Assembly (NCBI GenBank): GCA_009602725.1 | Contig: WELB01000003.1 | Coordinates: 403,832 to 467,831 of the forward strand | Direction of reading: 5' to 3' | Source: Spirogloea muscicola | Taxonomy: Eukaryota; Streptophyta; Zygnematophyceae; Spirogloeales; Spirogloeaceae | Length of the DNA: 64,000 bases | Shown here: positions 11,042-22,255 of the stretch, one piece after another | How positions within the stretch are numbered: position 1 is the stretch's first letter | How the letters are laid out: every line of letters begins with the position of its first letter | Translations under genes and position numbers: made by a program | The notes under the pieces: generated by a model | Told to the model about the DNA's origin: nothing | Seen by the model: the letters and a program-made list of their open reading frames with translations, nothing else | The model's database searches: none

Positions 11042-12278
11042 TGTAATGTCCCCGCCGTTACGGGACGCTTAACTTCGAGTTAAGCGCCGCGCGAGGTGTC
11101 GCGCGGTGTGACGCGCCTGCTGACGATGTGACGTGCGGGCGCGCCGCCTCCAGCCGAGGCGGATGCTGTTGTCAGCAGCTTCGGCGGTCTGGAATCACGT
11201 GAAAGTTGCACAGTGACCAGGAGTCAGGAGCTTATGAATCGTCTTGAAAGGCCGGCATAACTTCATGCACTAGCTGAAAGGCATGTAGATTTTAAAATGG
11301 GCGAACAGGACCAGACTGAGAACACACAATGGTCTGGTACACGACATGCCACAAAGTATAAAATTTTTAATGCAGCGGCCAATCAGTTACCTGGTTCGTT
11401 CGGTCCCTGCGATTATCAGCTGGCCTTGTGTAACAGAAGTAGCCGACCAGCCAAAGGACGATGGCAAGTACAAAGACGGCTCCACAAAGTGCGAGCCCCA
11501 CAATGAGGCCTGTAGACAGGGTGCCCGAATCCTTGTGGCACGGATTGTTGCTTGTCGCATTGGCACTTCGAGGGCGGAGCTTCTCGGCATATTCCTGATT
11601 CTTCCGTCGTGCCCGCAATGACGTGTATGGGACACGTGTCGCGCGCCTGTGACGCGGCGCAACACCGCTGACTCACTGGCGGCGCCGCAAGCCGGCGCCG
11701 CAAGGCGCCGCTGCGAGGCGGCGCCGCAGGGCGCCGCTCGGCGGCGCCGCAGGACGGCCGCCGCCTCCAGAAGGGAGCCGCGTGGTCTGCCCTCGCACTA
11801 GATTCCCGTATCGGGCCCGCCTTCCGAAGGTGGGCCCTGAGACGAACCTCTCAGAGACCCCTGGGGAGGGTGGCACATGAAGCACTATAAGTAGGGCTGA
11901 GAGCGGGCTCAGAGGGGACTCGGTCAACCTCAGTGAAGCCCGCGAGAGAGAGGCGCAGCCCTGCTGCCGCCTGCTGCCGCAGCCCGCCGACGCAGCTCCG
12001 CTGCTGCCCGCTGCTGCAGCCCGTCGCCGCACTCAGTCGTCGCGGATCTTCGACGGCTCTCTGTGAGTAAGACTGTGGCTGCTGCCTTGGGGACAGTCGC
12101 TGGCCCGTACCTGAGAGGTGAGTCGCTGCCTGTCGGCAGCGCCTCAGGGCGAGACTTCCGCTGCGTATCACACGTGGTGCTTTCACTGTGCTGGGGGTTT
12201 GTCTCTAAACCCCAGCGACCGAAACCAAAAAGGACGTACTGACCCCTGACTGTGCTGTTAAGGGTCAGGGCCGTTACA
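11042..12278 (+). mobile_element. Solo LTR, family epsilon, with a foreign insert
   Basis: TGTAATGTCCCCGCCG at the start and GGGCCGTTACA at the end, with a perfect 5-bp target duplication GAAGG (11037-11041 and 12279-12283). It interrupts the 3' end of an older minus-strand chromovirus. It carries a TATA-like stretch (ACTATAAGTAG, about 11883), a CTG-rich leader, and the stem-loop (12124-12141) with TTCCGCTGCG. About 470 bp (11164-11632) have no match in the other epsilon copy. Confidence 0.9.
11367..11618 (-). CDS. Unrecognised single-pass membrane reading frame inside an LTR
   Basis: An 83-residue frame. Residues 1-33 are polar (RRKNQEYAEKLRPRS, SNNPCHKDSG). Then comes one strong membrane segment (TGLIVGLALCGAVFVLAIVL, residues about 36-55, with WLVGYFCY following), then a short basic tail (RPADNRRDRTNQ). 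This is the layout of the C-terminal end of a type I membrane protein with a cytoplasmic tail. I do not recognise the family. It lies in the 11164-11632 insert, which is absent from the other epsilon LTR, so it may be a captured host 3' exon. It could also be an accidental frame. No signal peptide is seen. Confidence 0.35.
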   Translation of the reverse strand: MRARRKNQEYAEKLRPRSANATSNNPCHKDSGTLSTGLIVGLALCGAVFVLAIVLWLVGYFCYTRPADNRRDRTNQVTDWPLH

Positions 12279-13652
12279 GAAGGACTATCGGCAAAATTGA
12301 CCGCAGATTCCCATGTGTTGTGCTCAGGCCCATAGCCGAACCAGTTGATGAGGTAGTTACGGGGCTCACGACGCCCACGGAGATTATCCCGGTGTGACAA
12401 GATCTCCTCCAGTGGAAACTCTTCCTCACTGTCAATAACGAGGGAAAGTGGGGGCGGTTGGACGGCCATCGGTATGGTGTCGCCATTACGCAGAAGGAAT
12501 CACATCCAGTTCGTTGCAGGCCTTTAACCCCGCGTGCACCGCGACGTACATACTTGACAACGACCGCACAAAGCAATCCCAATTATTGTAGACCCCCGGG
12601 GTAGACGACTTCTTCACGCTTTCCCACCACTGGGCGGAATCGCCGGAAAGATAAGTTGCTGCAAGACCAAAGCGGTGTTGCGCGCCCGTGCCCCACTGCA
12701 CGAACCAAGCCAATATTTATGCCCACCAGGCATTGAGGCAGCCTCGGAAGGACTGTCCGCTGAAATTAGCCCGCATGGCGGGCTTGGCACGCCTCACCTG
12801 TGACTCACGGAGTTTGCCCTTGAGCTTCCGGATGCACTTCTCGCCCTTGGACATTCGGCCGGTGAGCGCTTTGAAGTTCCTCCACAAGGGCTCTTGTGAA
12901 GGAGGCAACTGCTAGGTCCCCACTCTGGACCGCGGCCTCATGAAGCCACAAGGCGCGCAGTGGGCCGCGCGTCGCGAGACAAGCCATCCGCACTCGGCGC
13001 ATCAAGCTCCGCCAAGTCGTCGGCGAGGTCCTCGACCTCGAGGGGTGGTACGGCCGGCGGAGAAGGGCTAGGGCAAGCGCTGAATCCGGCGACTCCATGC
13101 CTTTTATACACCACACTTTGACGGGTCAAGTCAGAGGCGGCAGACATATCGAGCATCCATACTGTCAAGATGATACTCAGAAGGACTGGTGCCCCAGACC
13201 AACAAGCAATCATGACAGCGCATGCATCATACCTCCAAATCACAAAGCTGTACGAGCAGCAAGAGGGAGGGACCAGGAATGCAATGCCAACCAGCCCTGG
13301 GCAGACGGTCAGGAGTTCGCCGCCCACCGGCGACCGAGTTCACTTCCGTGCCATACTGGTCGGCAATTCGCCGGATACAGGTGATTTACGCAGGCAAGTA
13401 CTGACCTGGCAATTGGGATTGTCGATGGGACAAAGAGCCGCTTGGCATCTTGAAGGCCCCGTACGTGGATGTCGAAGGCGAGCGGTCGGCACTCGTGCCG
13501 CTTCGCCGATGACAGCTCCACGTCCACTCTGGAAAAGTTTCACTTGAAAGAGAAAAAAAGTCCAGAATACAGAGGGATCCTTGCACTGTCAGCAGTAAAC
13601 CACAATCTTTTACGTGACTAGCTAGATGCGAGAACTCCTCTGATACGAATTT
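12279..13652 (-). mobile_element. Ty3/Gypsy chromovirus fossil: chromodomain and gag remnants
   Basis: Minus-strand chromodomain text ([26 protein letters not shown]; about 12290-12469) and, further right, gag text (RFGLAATYLSGDSAQWW, VRSLSSMYV; about 12486-12713). Diffuse remnants reach 13600 and a degenerate tRNA-Met primer site lies near 13637-13650. RT and integrase were not recognised. Broken, with many breaks; old. Confidence 0.7.
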
Positions 13653-14039
13653 AGCATCCCTGTCCCTACTCAAACAGTTAGAGTCAGACTGTCCTGGTTT
13701 GGATTCAAGCATAAGGTGTTTTGGAGACAACCCTCATACAAGAGAACGCCAACGCACACAGGCGCACAGAGCGCAGCGGAAGTCTTACCCTGAGGCACCG
13801 CCCTAGGGCGGTGACTCTACCAATAGACTTACAAAGAGCCGGCGGGGCCTGCAGCGACGAGCTGCGTCGACGGGCTGTGTAACGTTCCCCCCCTTAAGCG
13901 TGCCAATGGTGCCAGTAAAATTACATGATCGTATTGTATCTAGTGTTTGGGAGTCCTTACCGATACAAATAGATTTGCTGCACTCCGTGTAGGGCTGAGA
14001 CCCTGGGCAGGTGCAGCACGCGCCACGTGCGGCACGCAT

Positions 14040-14290
14040 GGCACGCGCCCCGTGACACGCACTGCACGTGCCACGTGCGGCGCGTGCCACGCGCAGCACG
14101 CGCTACGCGACTTGCCTTTCCATTCGTCCGGCTCGTGCCACGCGCAGCACGCGCTACGCGACTCGCCTTTCCATACGTCTGGCTCGCGCCACGCGCAGCA
14201 CGCGCTACGCGACTCGCCTTCCCATTCGTCAGGCTCGTGCCACGAGCAGCACGCGCCACGCGGCACGCGCTACATGCGCCACCCGCGGCA
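14040..14290. repeat. Tandem repeats inside the gamma LTR
   Basis: Three copies of a unit of about 57 bp (about 14090-14260). Each has GCGCAGCACGCGCTACGCGA, then CTCGCCTTTCCAT or a close form, then CGTC.GGCTCG. They are flanked by looser CACGCGC repeats. Because the unit is a multiple of three, several frames stay open and give false protein-like frames. Related CACGCGCCAGT repeats occur in the beta LTRs. Confidence 0.8.
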
Positions 14291-14573
14291 CGCGCCAGTC
14301 CCCTAGATCCGTGTTCCTGTATCCTATTCGTCAGGCCCGCTCCTCCGGGGAAGGACCTTGGGGGCTACCCTCGTCCCACCCTCTGGGGAGGGGCGGCAGG
14401 AGAAACGCTACAAGTAGTGGGCCGAGGCCAGACTCCGGAGTCCGACCAACGCGGGGAGAGACACAGCCGCCGCTGCCGCCACAGCTCTGCTGCTGCCGCC
14501 TCCTGCTGCTCAGCCTGTCGCCGCAGATAGTCGCTGCGGGCCCTGCCGGCTCTCTCTAAGTCTATTGTTATAG

Positions 14574-14613
14574 TCACCGCCCTTGGGCGGTGCCTCAGGG
14601 TAAGACTTCCGCT
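14574..14613 (+). promoter_or_regulatory. LTR stem-loop plus TTCCGCTGCG motif (best example)
   Basis: Stem CACCGCCC (14574-14581 region) pairs with GGGCGGTG across a 2-base loop. CCTCAGGGTAAGAC and TTCCGCTGCG follow. Equivalent sites: 12124-12160, 15594-15635, 17825-17860, 5975-6012 and 25205-25240 on plus; about 1236-1270, 4880-4915, 10370-10410, 13770-13815, 26482-26530 and 31178-31215 on minus. Stem pairs change together between families (CGCCGCC with GGCGGCG, CGCTGCC with GGCAGCG, CACCGCCC with GGGCGGTG). Role unknown; it lies in the R/U5 part of the LTR. Confidence 0.7.
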
Positions 14614-15111
14614 GCGCTCTGTGCCCGTAGGTGTGTTGGCGTTATCTTGTATGAGGGTTGTCTCCAGAGCACCCTATGCTCGAATCCAAACCAGGACATT
14701 CTGACCCTAACTGTGTGATAGGGACAGGGATATTATAGGCTGGGCAGCAGGAAGCAGCAGCAGAGCTGTGGCGGCGGCGGCGGCAGCAGGCAGCAGCGGA
14801 GCTGGCTAGGCAGCAGCAGGTCTGTGTCTCTCTCGGCGTTAGTCGGACTCCGGAGCCCGGCCAAGGCCCACTACTTACAGCGTTTCCCTGCCACCCCTCC
14901 CCCGAGGGTGTGACGAGGGTCGCCCCCAAGGCCCTTCCCCGGTAACCGGACAAAAGGGACACGAAGAGCGGCGCCTTGGGCGGCTGCAAGGAGGCGCGAA
15001 GCGGCGCCTTGGGCAGCTCCAAGGAGACGCGGAGCGGCGCACGACGCGATGCATTTGGACGGCGCGATGGGGCGCCTTGGCAGAACCAACAAGGTACGAT
15101 GGGGTGCCCTG

Positions 15112-15771
15112 TGTAACGTCCCCCCGTTTGAACGAGCCCAACGGTCCCGGTACATGGCTTCATGCGCGCTTCACGCGCGCTTCACGCACATCACGCGCCA
15201 GTCACGCGCGCCACGCGCCAGTCACGCGGGGCACCCGCTAGTCCCCTGGACTTGTATCCCATTCGTCAGGCGCCAGTCGTATCCCCATGGTGCGGGTCCG
15301 CCCCTCCGGGGGCCGGACCTTGGGGCTACCATCGTCACACCCTCCGGGGAGGGTGGGCGGATGGAACGCTATAAGTAGTAGGCCGAGGCCAGACTCTTGA
15401 GTCGGACCAGTGACGCCCAGAGAGAGGCATAGCCCTGCTTGCCTGCTGCCGCAGCCACCGCCTGCTGCTGCTGCTGCTGACTGCTGCCAGCCCGTCGCCG
15501 CAGCCTGTTGCTGCGGACATCGCCGGCTCTCCGTAAGTGCCACGTTTGCGCCCCATCTGGGGCCAGCTTCTAATTCCAGACCTTCTGTAGAGCCGCCGCC
15601 TTCTGGCGGCGCCTCAAGGTAAGACTTCCGCTGTGCAACGTGATGCACTTGAGTGCACCGTGTGCGTTGGCGTTGCACTATGTGGGTGGGGGTAGTTCCT
15701 AGAATCCCTAGGTCTGAACTCAATAAGGACGTACTAAACCTAACTGCGTGTATAGGGATCAGGACGTCACA
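15112..15771 (+). mobile_element. Solo LTR, family beta
   Basis: TGTAACGTCCCCCCGTTTG at the start and ATCAGGACGTCACA at the end, 660 bp. The target duplication is CCCTG (15107-15111) against CCTTG (15772-15776), one mismatch. TATA-like CTATAAGTAG is at about 15370, followed by the CTG-rich leader and the shared stem-loop near 15594-15610. Confidence 0.87.
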
Positions 15772-15922
15772 CCTTGTGCGGCGTCTAGGAGGCGCGACGT
15801 GGCGCCTCGGGCAGCACGACGCCGCCTCGGGCGGCACGACGCGGCGACTCGGGCGCCAAGGGGGCCGCGAAGCGGCGCCTCTTGGCCGCATCAAGGAAGA
15901 GCGACCGCGGCGCTTTAGACAA

Positions 15923-17093
15923 GCAGGGTCACCCCGTGAAGGTAGCCTGCTTTGTCCTGCAAAGCGCAACTTCGCTACGGGGGAAGAAAAGCTCCTTGCT
16001 GTTGTGCTCGCCATACGTGTGTGGCGATGCAATCTCGTGGGTGTTGAATATACGGTTGTACCGGGTCATTGCCCGTTGACCTACTTTCACAGACTACAGC
16101 AATTGAGCAGGCGTCAAGCACGGTGAGCTAAGTGCATGGCCACATTCCGTTTCGAGTGGGTGTACCGTCCCGGAAGTATGAATGATGCGGACTTGGTGAC
16201 CCGCAACATCGCAGGGCTGTAGTGACGGCTGTCTTGTACCTTTAAGGGTTCACACCGCAGGCGTGCGGCCTACCCGTGGAGCTGCTTTGCAGTCCACCGC
16301 CAACCGCTGTGAGCTGTATATGCGCGTTCATGATGAATTTGGCACAGACACAGTGTTTGCAAGTGAAACCAATACACGCACAATAGCAAAAGACCAAGGC
16401 TTCTGGTGGCGAGGTAACGCCATTGTAGTCCCCGACTGCAATGCCTTGCGCAGCAGTATCTTACAAGAGCTGCATGAGCCTCCGTATAGTGGTCATTTGT
16501 GTATGGGAAAGACAAAGGAAGCTTCTTCAGCAGTAGCCGGACTTGAAAGTCCAAGTGGAGTCTTCTGTGAAAACTTGTGCCACCTGCCAGCGCAGTAAGG
16601 CACGGTCTCATAAGCCTGCCGGATGGCTCCAACGGTTGGAGATTCCTCGGAGAGACTGGTCTGATGTACGTGTGGACTTCATCACCCAATTGCCGATGAC
16701 GCGGAACGTCTATGACGCCATTGTCGTATTTATGGATCGTATGATAAAAATAGCTCATTTGTGCCCACGACCACAGACGTGTCAGCCAAGGAATCTGCTG
16801 ATAGATTCGTGAATTGAGTATGGAAACTGCACGGAATCTCCGAACGAATCGTGTCTGACCGCGACCCTCGCTTTACGGGGCACTTCTGGAAAGTTTGTGC
16901 AGGCTTGTTGGCACCAAGCAGTCCATACCCAAGGCTTTCCACGCCCAGACCGATGGTCAGACAGAGAAGATGAATCGGGTTTTGGAGGATACATCAAGGC
17001 AGTTTGTAAATCCAAGCCAAAGTGACTGGGATGAGTACCTTGCTCCAGCGAAGTACGCTGTGAACAATGCCTTCCATGAGTTCTGTAACGTCC
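15923..17093 (+). mobile_element. Ty3/Gypsy fossil: RNase H and integrase (left part)
   Basis: RNase H text ([25 protein letters not shown]; about 15985-16105), the integrase zinc region ([28 protein letters not shown]; about 16460-16605) and core (DFITQLPMTRN, about 16675-16710; KQSIPKAFHAQTDGQTEK, about 16915-16970). The delta element interrupts it at 17093, and it resumes at 25351. Broken, with many breaks. Confidence 0.85.
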
Positions 17094-17977
17094 CCACCCG
17101 CTACGTGCCGTTCAACCTTGGGTTAAACGCTAACGCGTAGTAATGGCGTGCGGCCCCAGTATCGTTGGCAGGCGACACGTGGGCGACGCGAAACCGTGAC
17201 GCGCGGCGCGCCGCGGCTCGCCGGTGCTGCCGTCGCATGGCCGCCGGGCCGCCGGCAGCATGGCCGCTGCGCCGCCGGAGCGGCCGCCGTACCACCACCG
17301 TATCGCCGCCGCACCACTGGTGCGGCCGGCACATGGCCGCCGCACCGTCGGCTACCCGCTGGTGCCGCCGGACTCGTAGTGACATGCTTGTAACGCGTGT
17401 GGCGCTATGACGCGCCTGGCGGCGCCGCGCCATGCAGGGCGGCGCCGCGCAGGGCGGCACCACGCCATGCATGGCGGCGCCGCCGCCCTCACGATCGCAT
17501 CCCCCTTGTCGGGCCCGCCTTCTCGAAGGTAGGCCTGGAGGCGAGCCTCCCAGAGACCCCTGGGGAGGGTCGCACACGAAGCACCATAAGTAGGGCTGAG
17601 ACCAGCCTCAGGGCACCCTGTCCAAGTCAGCGAAGCCCACGCGAGAGAGAGGCGAACAGCCCTGCTGCCGCCTGCTGCCGCAGCTCGTCCAGGCAGGCCT
17701 GCTGCTGCCTGCTGCTGCAGCCCGACGCCGCAACCCGTCGCTGCGGAACTTCATCGGCTCTCTTGTAAGTAGATTGTGGCTGCTCCCTTTGGGGACAGTT
17801 GCTGGCCCATACCGAGAGGTGAGTCGCCGCCTGTCGGCGGCGCCTCAGGGCAAGGTATTTCGCTGCGTGTAGACGTGGTGCTTCACCGTGCTGGGGGTCT
17901 CGTCTCAAAACCCAAGCGACCGAATCGATAAGGACGTCCTAACCCCTAACTGTGTGTATAGGGCTAAAAACGTCACA
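17094..17977 (+). repeat. 5' LTR of the delta element
   Basis: It is 884 bp. It contains a GCCGCC-rich block with repeated CGCCGGAG-like units (17200-17380), TATA-like CATAAGTAGGG (about 17585), the CTG-rich leader, and the shared stem-loop at 17825-17842. Confidence 0.85.
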
Positions 17978-17990
17978 TTTGGTATCAGAG
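17978..17990 (+). other. Primer-binding site of the delta element
   Basis: TTTGGTATCAGAG directly follows the LTR end CGTCACA; complementary to initiator tRNA-Met. Confidence 0.88.
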
Positions 17991-18655
17991 GAGTCCTTGC
18001 ATCTTGCTAGCCTCGTTTTCTGTGCTGATACGGCTGACAATGCAAGTATCCTTCTGATGATCTGAACTGACTAGTCTCTTGTGACTTAAGACCCTTGCCA
18101 GAGCGTACCCGTGGATCTGCATCAGCGCGCTGATTGGAGCTGTGATCCACTCGCCTGCTGCATCCACTCATCCGGGGTCGGCCAAAGTTCAAGTGGTCCT
18201 CCACCCCGGCGGCCAATCGCAAGTGCCAGGTCAGTACTTCGCCTGCGTAACCACCTGCGGTCGGCGGATTGCTTCTCTTGACGTGGAGGTGGAAACGACC
18301 GCCGACGGGCGGCAACGTCTGGCTATGCGCCAGAAACTGGTCCGTACTCCAGCCCTTACCCCTCGCTCACCTGCTCGTGCTTCTTTGCATTTTGGGGGTA
18401 AGACTTGCGCGCTATCATGATGCTTTGCTTGCCTGGGCGCCCCAGCTTGCTCAGCAACACTGTGGTATTATAGTCTCAGCAGCGTGTCTTATGCCAAGCA
18501 CAGACTTGATCCCTTACGTGTGATGGTGTAAAGGCATGGATTCTGCAGACTCGAGTGCGCAGCCTCGTCCTCCTCCGCCGGCAGTACCACCGGCTGTGGT
18601 CGAGAAGATGGTGATTGAGATGGCAAAGCGCCAAGCGCCTGGCTCGGACGGCCCG

Positions 18656-19392
18656 TGTAACGTCCCCCCGTTTGTACAGCCAAACGGTCCGGGTAAACGG
18701 CTTCACGCGCGCTTCCGCGCGTCACGCGCCAGTCACGCGCGCCACGCGCCAGTCACGCGCGGCACGCGCTAGTCTCCTGGACTTGTATCCTATTCGTCAG
18801 GCTCGCGCCACGCGCAGCCCGCAGTACACGCGGCACGCCCCCCGTATCCTCATTGTGCGGGTCCGCTCTTCCAGGGGCCGGTCCTTGGGGGCTACCCGCG
18901 ATAGTCGTAATACCATCGTGCGGGTCCGCCCCTACGGCCGGACCTTGGGTCTACCCTCGTCACACCCTCCCTGGAGGGGTGGCAGGTGGAACGCTACGGT
19001 AGGAGGCCGAGGCCAGACTCTTCAGTCTGACCAGTGACGCCCAGGGAGTGGCATAGCCCTGCTTGCCTGCTGTCGCAGCCGCCGCCCCAGCTCTGCTGCT
19101 GCCGACTGCTGCCCCACCCGTCGCCGCAGCCTGTCGCTGCGGACATCGTCGGCTCTCCGTAAGTGCCACGGTTGCGCCCCATCTTGGGCCAGCTACAAAT
19201 CGCAGACCCTCTGTAGATTCGCCGCCTTCTGGCGCGCCTCAGGGTAGGACTTCCGCTGTGCTATGTAATGCACTTGAGTGCACCTTGTGCGTTGAGGCTC
19301 TACTATGTAGGGGGGTAATTACCAAACCCCCTAGGTCCGAACTCAATAAGGAAATAACCCCTAACTGCGTGTTTAGGGATCAGGACGTCACA
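18656..19392 (+). mobile_element. Solo LTR, family beta, inside the delta element
   Basis: TGTAACGTCCCCCCGTTTG to GATCAGGACGTCACA, 737 bp, with a perfect target duplication GCCCG (18651-18655 and 19393-19397). Confidence 0.9.
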
Positions 19393-21150
19393 GCCCGACA
19401 TTCGCCGAGGCGCGGCTCCTTGAGCGCGCCTCCGTGAGCAAGTAGAGGCTGCAATCCCAAGTGTGGATTTGCTGGTGAACCCTGTGTTGGGGTTGTTTTG
19501 CGAAAAGGTGCAGTGCGAACACTGATTGCCGTATGTGCGCGGGTGAGCAGCGAATTCGCCGCCTCAAGGTGAAAGTAAGCCACGGCGCACGGCTGGGCCT
19601 GTCCAACCGTGCCAGCCTGTCAAGTATGATGGGCAGAGCAGCCTCGACGCCTAGCTCCGTGAGTTTGAACGTGTGATTCGTGCTGTGTGAAGCACCTGTA
19701 CCATCCCGTGTAGGACTCGCCACATCGTACCTCACGGCGGATCCCGCAATTGTTTTGGAATCCACGAAGTCGTCCTACCACCCCAGTGTTTGATCACTTG
19801 GGATCTCTTCACCCGCTCACTCACTATCCAGTAAGGAAAGGTGCGTGCAAAACTCAATGCCCGCAATATAATATCGACGTCATTCGCATAGTGGCCAATG
19901 AAATCGACGGGTACGTACGGCAGGTTTATTTCTTGTTGATGAAATGCGGTACGATGGTCGCCAAACATAAAGTGTAACGTTTAAACGCGGGTTTTCCGCG
20001 GTGCGTGACAGTGTTGTCCTAGTTGGGCAAAATCACGTGTGAAGCTGTCATCCCCTGGATGTATGTACAAAACTGTGTCATGATCTGGCAACGGCTTTGA
20101 TGTGGGTGACAAGTGGCGTGTGTGCCACTGCGTCCTTCCTTGGCACTTGACGACATGTTTGGTCTTGTCTATGTGGTGATCGTCGCTTGTGTTTCACGGA
20201 GACGCTCCCTATGTGACAGCTATCGGCTGTGCTGCTGGTCAGCACGGGCTAGCCGGGACACATCAGTCTTGTGCAACTTGGGCTATAGTGTGGTATAGCC
20301 CAACCCAGCTGGCCTAACTATGCCCGTGAGATTGTGGACTTTGTCGTGAGGTCCGTGATGCCTCGGCATGGGTGAACCCTGTCGTAGTACTCACCTTGTC
20401 GTATCTCTGGTGTTGGCGGCTGGTGCGCCCTCACCCTGTTTTGTGCATTGGCACACTCCAGACGTACTGGAAGTATTATGGTGCTTTTGGACCGTAGTGC
20501 GATGAGGAACGTGGCTGGCCGCCATGCTCTTTGACCTAGAGGCGTGTGTGGCCCTGGTCAGTAGCACTTCGGTGTCATCTTCTTTCAGTGCAAGTCCATG
20601 GCTCTCCATAGCTGATGATGGTGTTATCACGGCTACGGGCCAAGTGGGTGTGCTGAGGCAGGGTTGGCGAATGTTGTCAATGCCCCCTGCAGCAGCCGCT
20701 GCCTGAAACTCTCTTCGCTTCTATACTCTCTGCGGTGCCTACGTATCAAGCCACGCGAATCGGGTATGGACGAGACCAGGTGTGGCTCTGTGTCCTGCTC
20801 GAGTGGTCTGTCTGTAAGCCCGCATGCTGAGTAGTGAAGATTGCGCCATTGGCCCAGCTATGTGCCTGAGTATCTCTGTACACTTGTGTAAGCTGCCGGC
20901 ATGTAATGCCTTCAGCTGGCTAGTGCATTTGGTTTACTCTGAGCGAGTGCTAGTCTCCGCCTTTGATGTCAAAGAGTTGAATTGTATTGGATTACTTTGG
21001 AACAGCATCCTATCACTCTGAGCCGAAAAGCTGAACTTTGGAATACGTAATCTCTCATGGCTCCAGTTTTGGCTGTGTATCTCTTTGTGATGATGCGCAC
21101 AGAGTCTCCCCCTGACGCTGCTGTGAGTGTTGTATTCTCACATGGTGTTG
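19393..21150. other. About 1.75 kb of the delta element without recognisable coding
   Basis: By position this should hold gag and protease of the delta element. I find no gag core, zinc knuckle or DSGA motif. The base mix is less GC-rich than the LTRs. It is either very decayed gag or unrelated cargo. Confidence 0.5.
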
Positions 21151-22255
21151 CTCTTGTCGTGCGGTGCACCCATCCTCTTCATTGTGAAGAAGGCTGGAGT
21201 TTACGGATGTGCATCGAGTAAAAGCTCGAAACAAGCTCACTGTCAAGATGTCTAACCTTTTGCTTAGCATTGATGATCTGTGAGGTCGTCTTGCGGGAGA
21301 GCTCATGTGTCCAGCTCCCCCGCTTTGCAAAGTGGTGATGCCCATTTCGTCTCACACCTAAGAAAGTCCCGTAGATGGCTTGTGGTAGGTCGCTCTGCTA
21401 CTTCGGATGCAAGATGCTCATTTGGTTTCACCAAAAGCACTTGCCACGTGTCAGGTTGTGATGATGAAAGCTTTGTCCCCTACTGTGTGACTCTGTGCTG
21501 GTTGTTGAACGGCAAAATGGCGTTCTGTAAATAACCTGAGGTTTACGTACTGACCTGCAGCATGTCCTGCAATTGCTGCGTGCAAAAAACCGTATGCCAA
21601 AGATATGTATGACCAGCCGGAACATTCAAAGGGCATCTTGTGCACAAAGACGGGGTTTGCGTCAACCCCATCAAGTAGTAATGGATTGTAGTAGTCAATG
21701 TGCCACGGAATGTGCCAAAATTGCGTTCCTTTCTGGGATTCGCAAACTACTTCCGTAAGTTCTCGGAGGATACGGAAGTATGGCATCTCCTCTTACGAGC
21801 TCACTCGTAGGACGTAAGCTGGGTGTGGACTTCCAAATGCCAGAGGGCATTTGAGGCTATGAAAACGGGTCCTGGTGCATCCACCCGTTTTGGCCTTGCC
21901 TCGAGAAGGCGTGCCATTTGAAGTTGTACGCCTCTTTGATCTGCACTGTTGCCGTTCTCTTGCAGGAGGGTCACCCCGTAGCAGCTAAAGGTAGCCTGCT
22001 TTGTCCTGCAGAGCGTAACTTCGCTACGGGAGAGCAAGAGTTCCTTGCTGTTGTGCACGCCATCCGCGTGTGGCGATGCATATTCGTGGGTGTTGAACTA
22101 ACGGTTGTATCGGGTCATTGCCCGTTGATCTATTTTTAAACACGACAGCAATGGAGCAGGCGTCAAGCACGGTCAGCTAAGTACATGAGCACAATTCCGT
22201 TTCCAGTGATTGTACCGCTCTGGAAGTACATGTTGCGGAATTGGTGAGCCGCAAC

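Larger units (their letters stand above)
13878..14737 (+). mobile_element. Solo LTR, family gamma
   Basis: TGTAACGTTCCC at the start; a perfect 5-bp target duplication GGCTG lies at 13873-13877 and 14738-14742. It is 860 bp. Inner parts: a region of about 160 bp made of repeated CGCGCAGCACGCGCTACGCGA-like units (see the entry at 14040), a TATA-like CTACAAGTAG (about 14410), a CTG-rich leader, and a stem-loop at 14574-14592 followed by TTCCGCTGCG. Confidence 0.88.
13653..15922 (-). mobile_element. Gamma-type LTR of the old fossil, split by two solo LTRs
   Basis: Minus-oriented LTR sequence (13653-13877, 14743-15111 and 15777 to about 15922) belongs to the element whose internal part lies to the left. 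It includes the reverse complement of the shared motif (CGCAGCGGAAGTC, about 13776) with its stem. Two plus-strand solo LTRs interrupt it. The right limit is where RNase H-like sequence of another fossil begins. Confidence 0.6.

Noticed and set aside
11367-11618. Envelope-like gene because of the membrane segment
   Set aside because: Only one membrane segment, no signal peptide, no ectodomain, and it is antisense within an LTR rather than after Pol. A captured host exon or chance frame is more likely.
14040-14290. CRISPR-like array
   Set aside because: The units are directly joined tandem repeats without unique spacers, in a eukaryotic LTR.
13940-14530. Arg/Ala-rich repeated proteins on both strands
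   Set aside because: They come from the tandem GC-rich units within the gamma LTR and have no domain.
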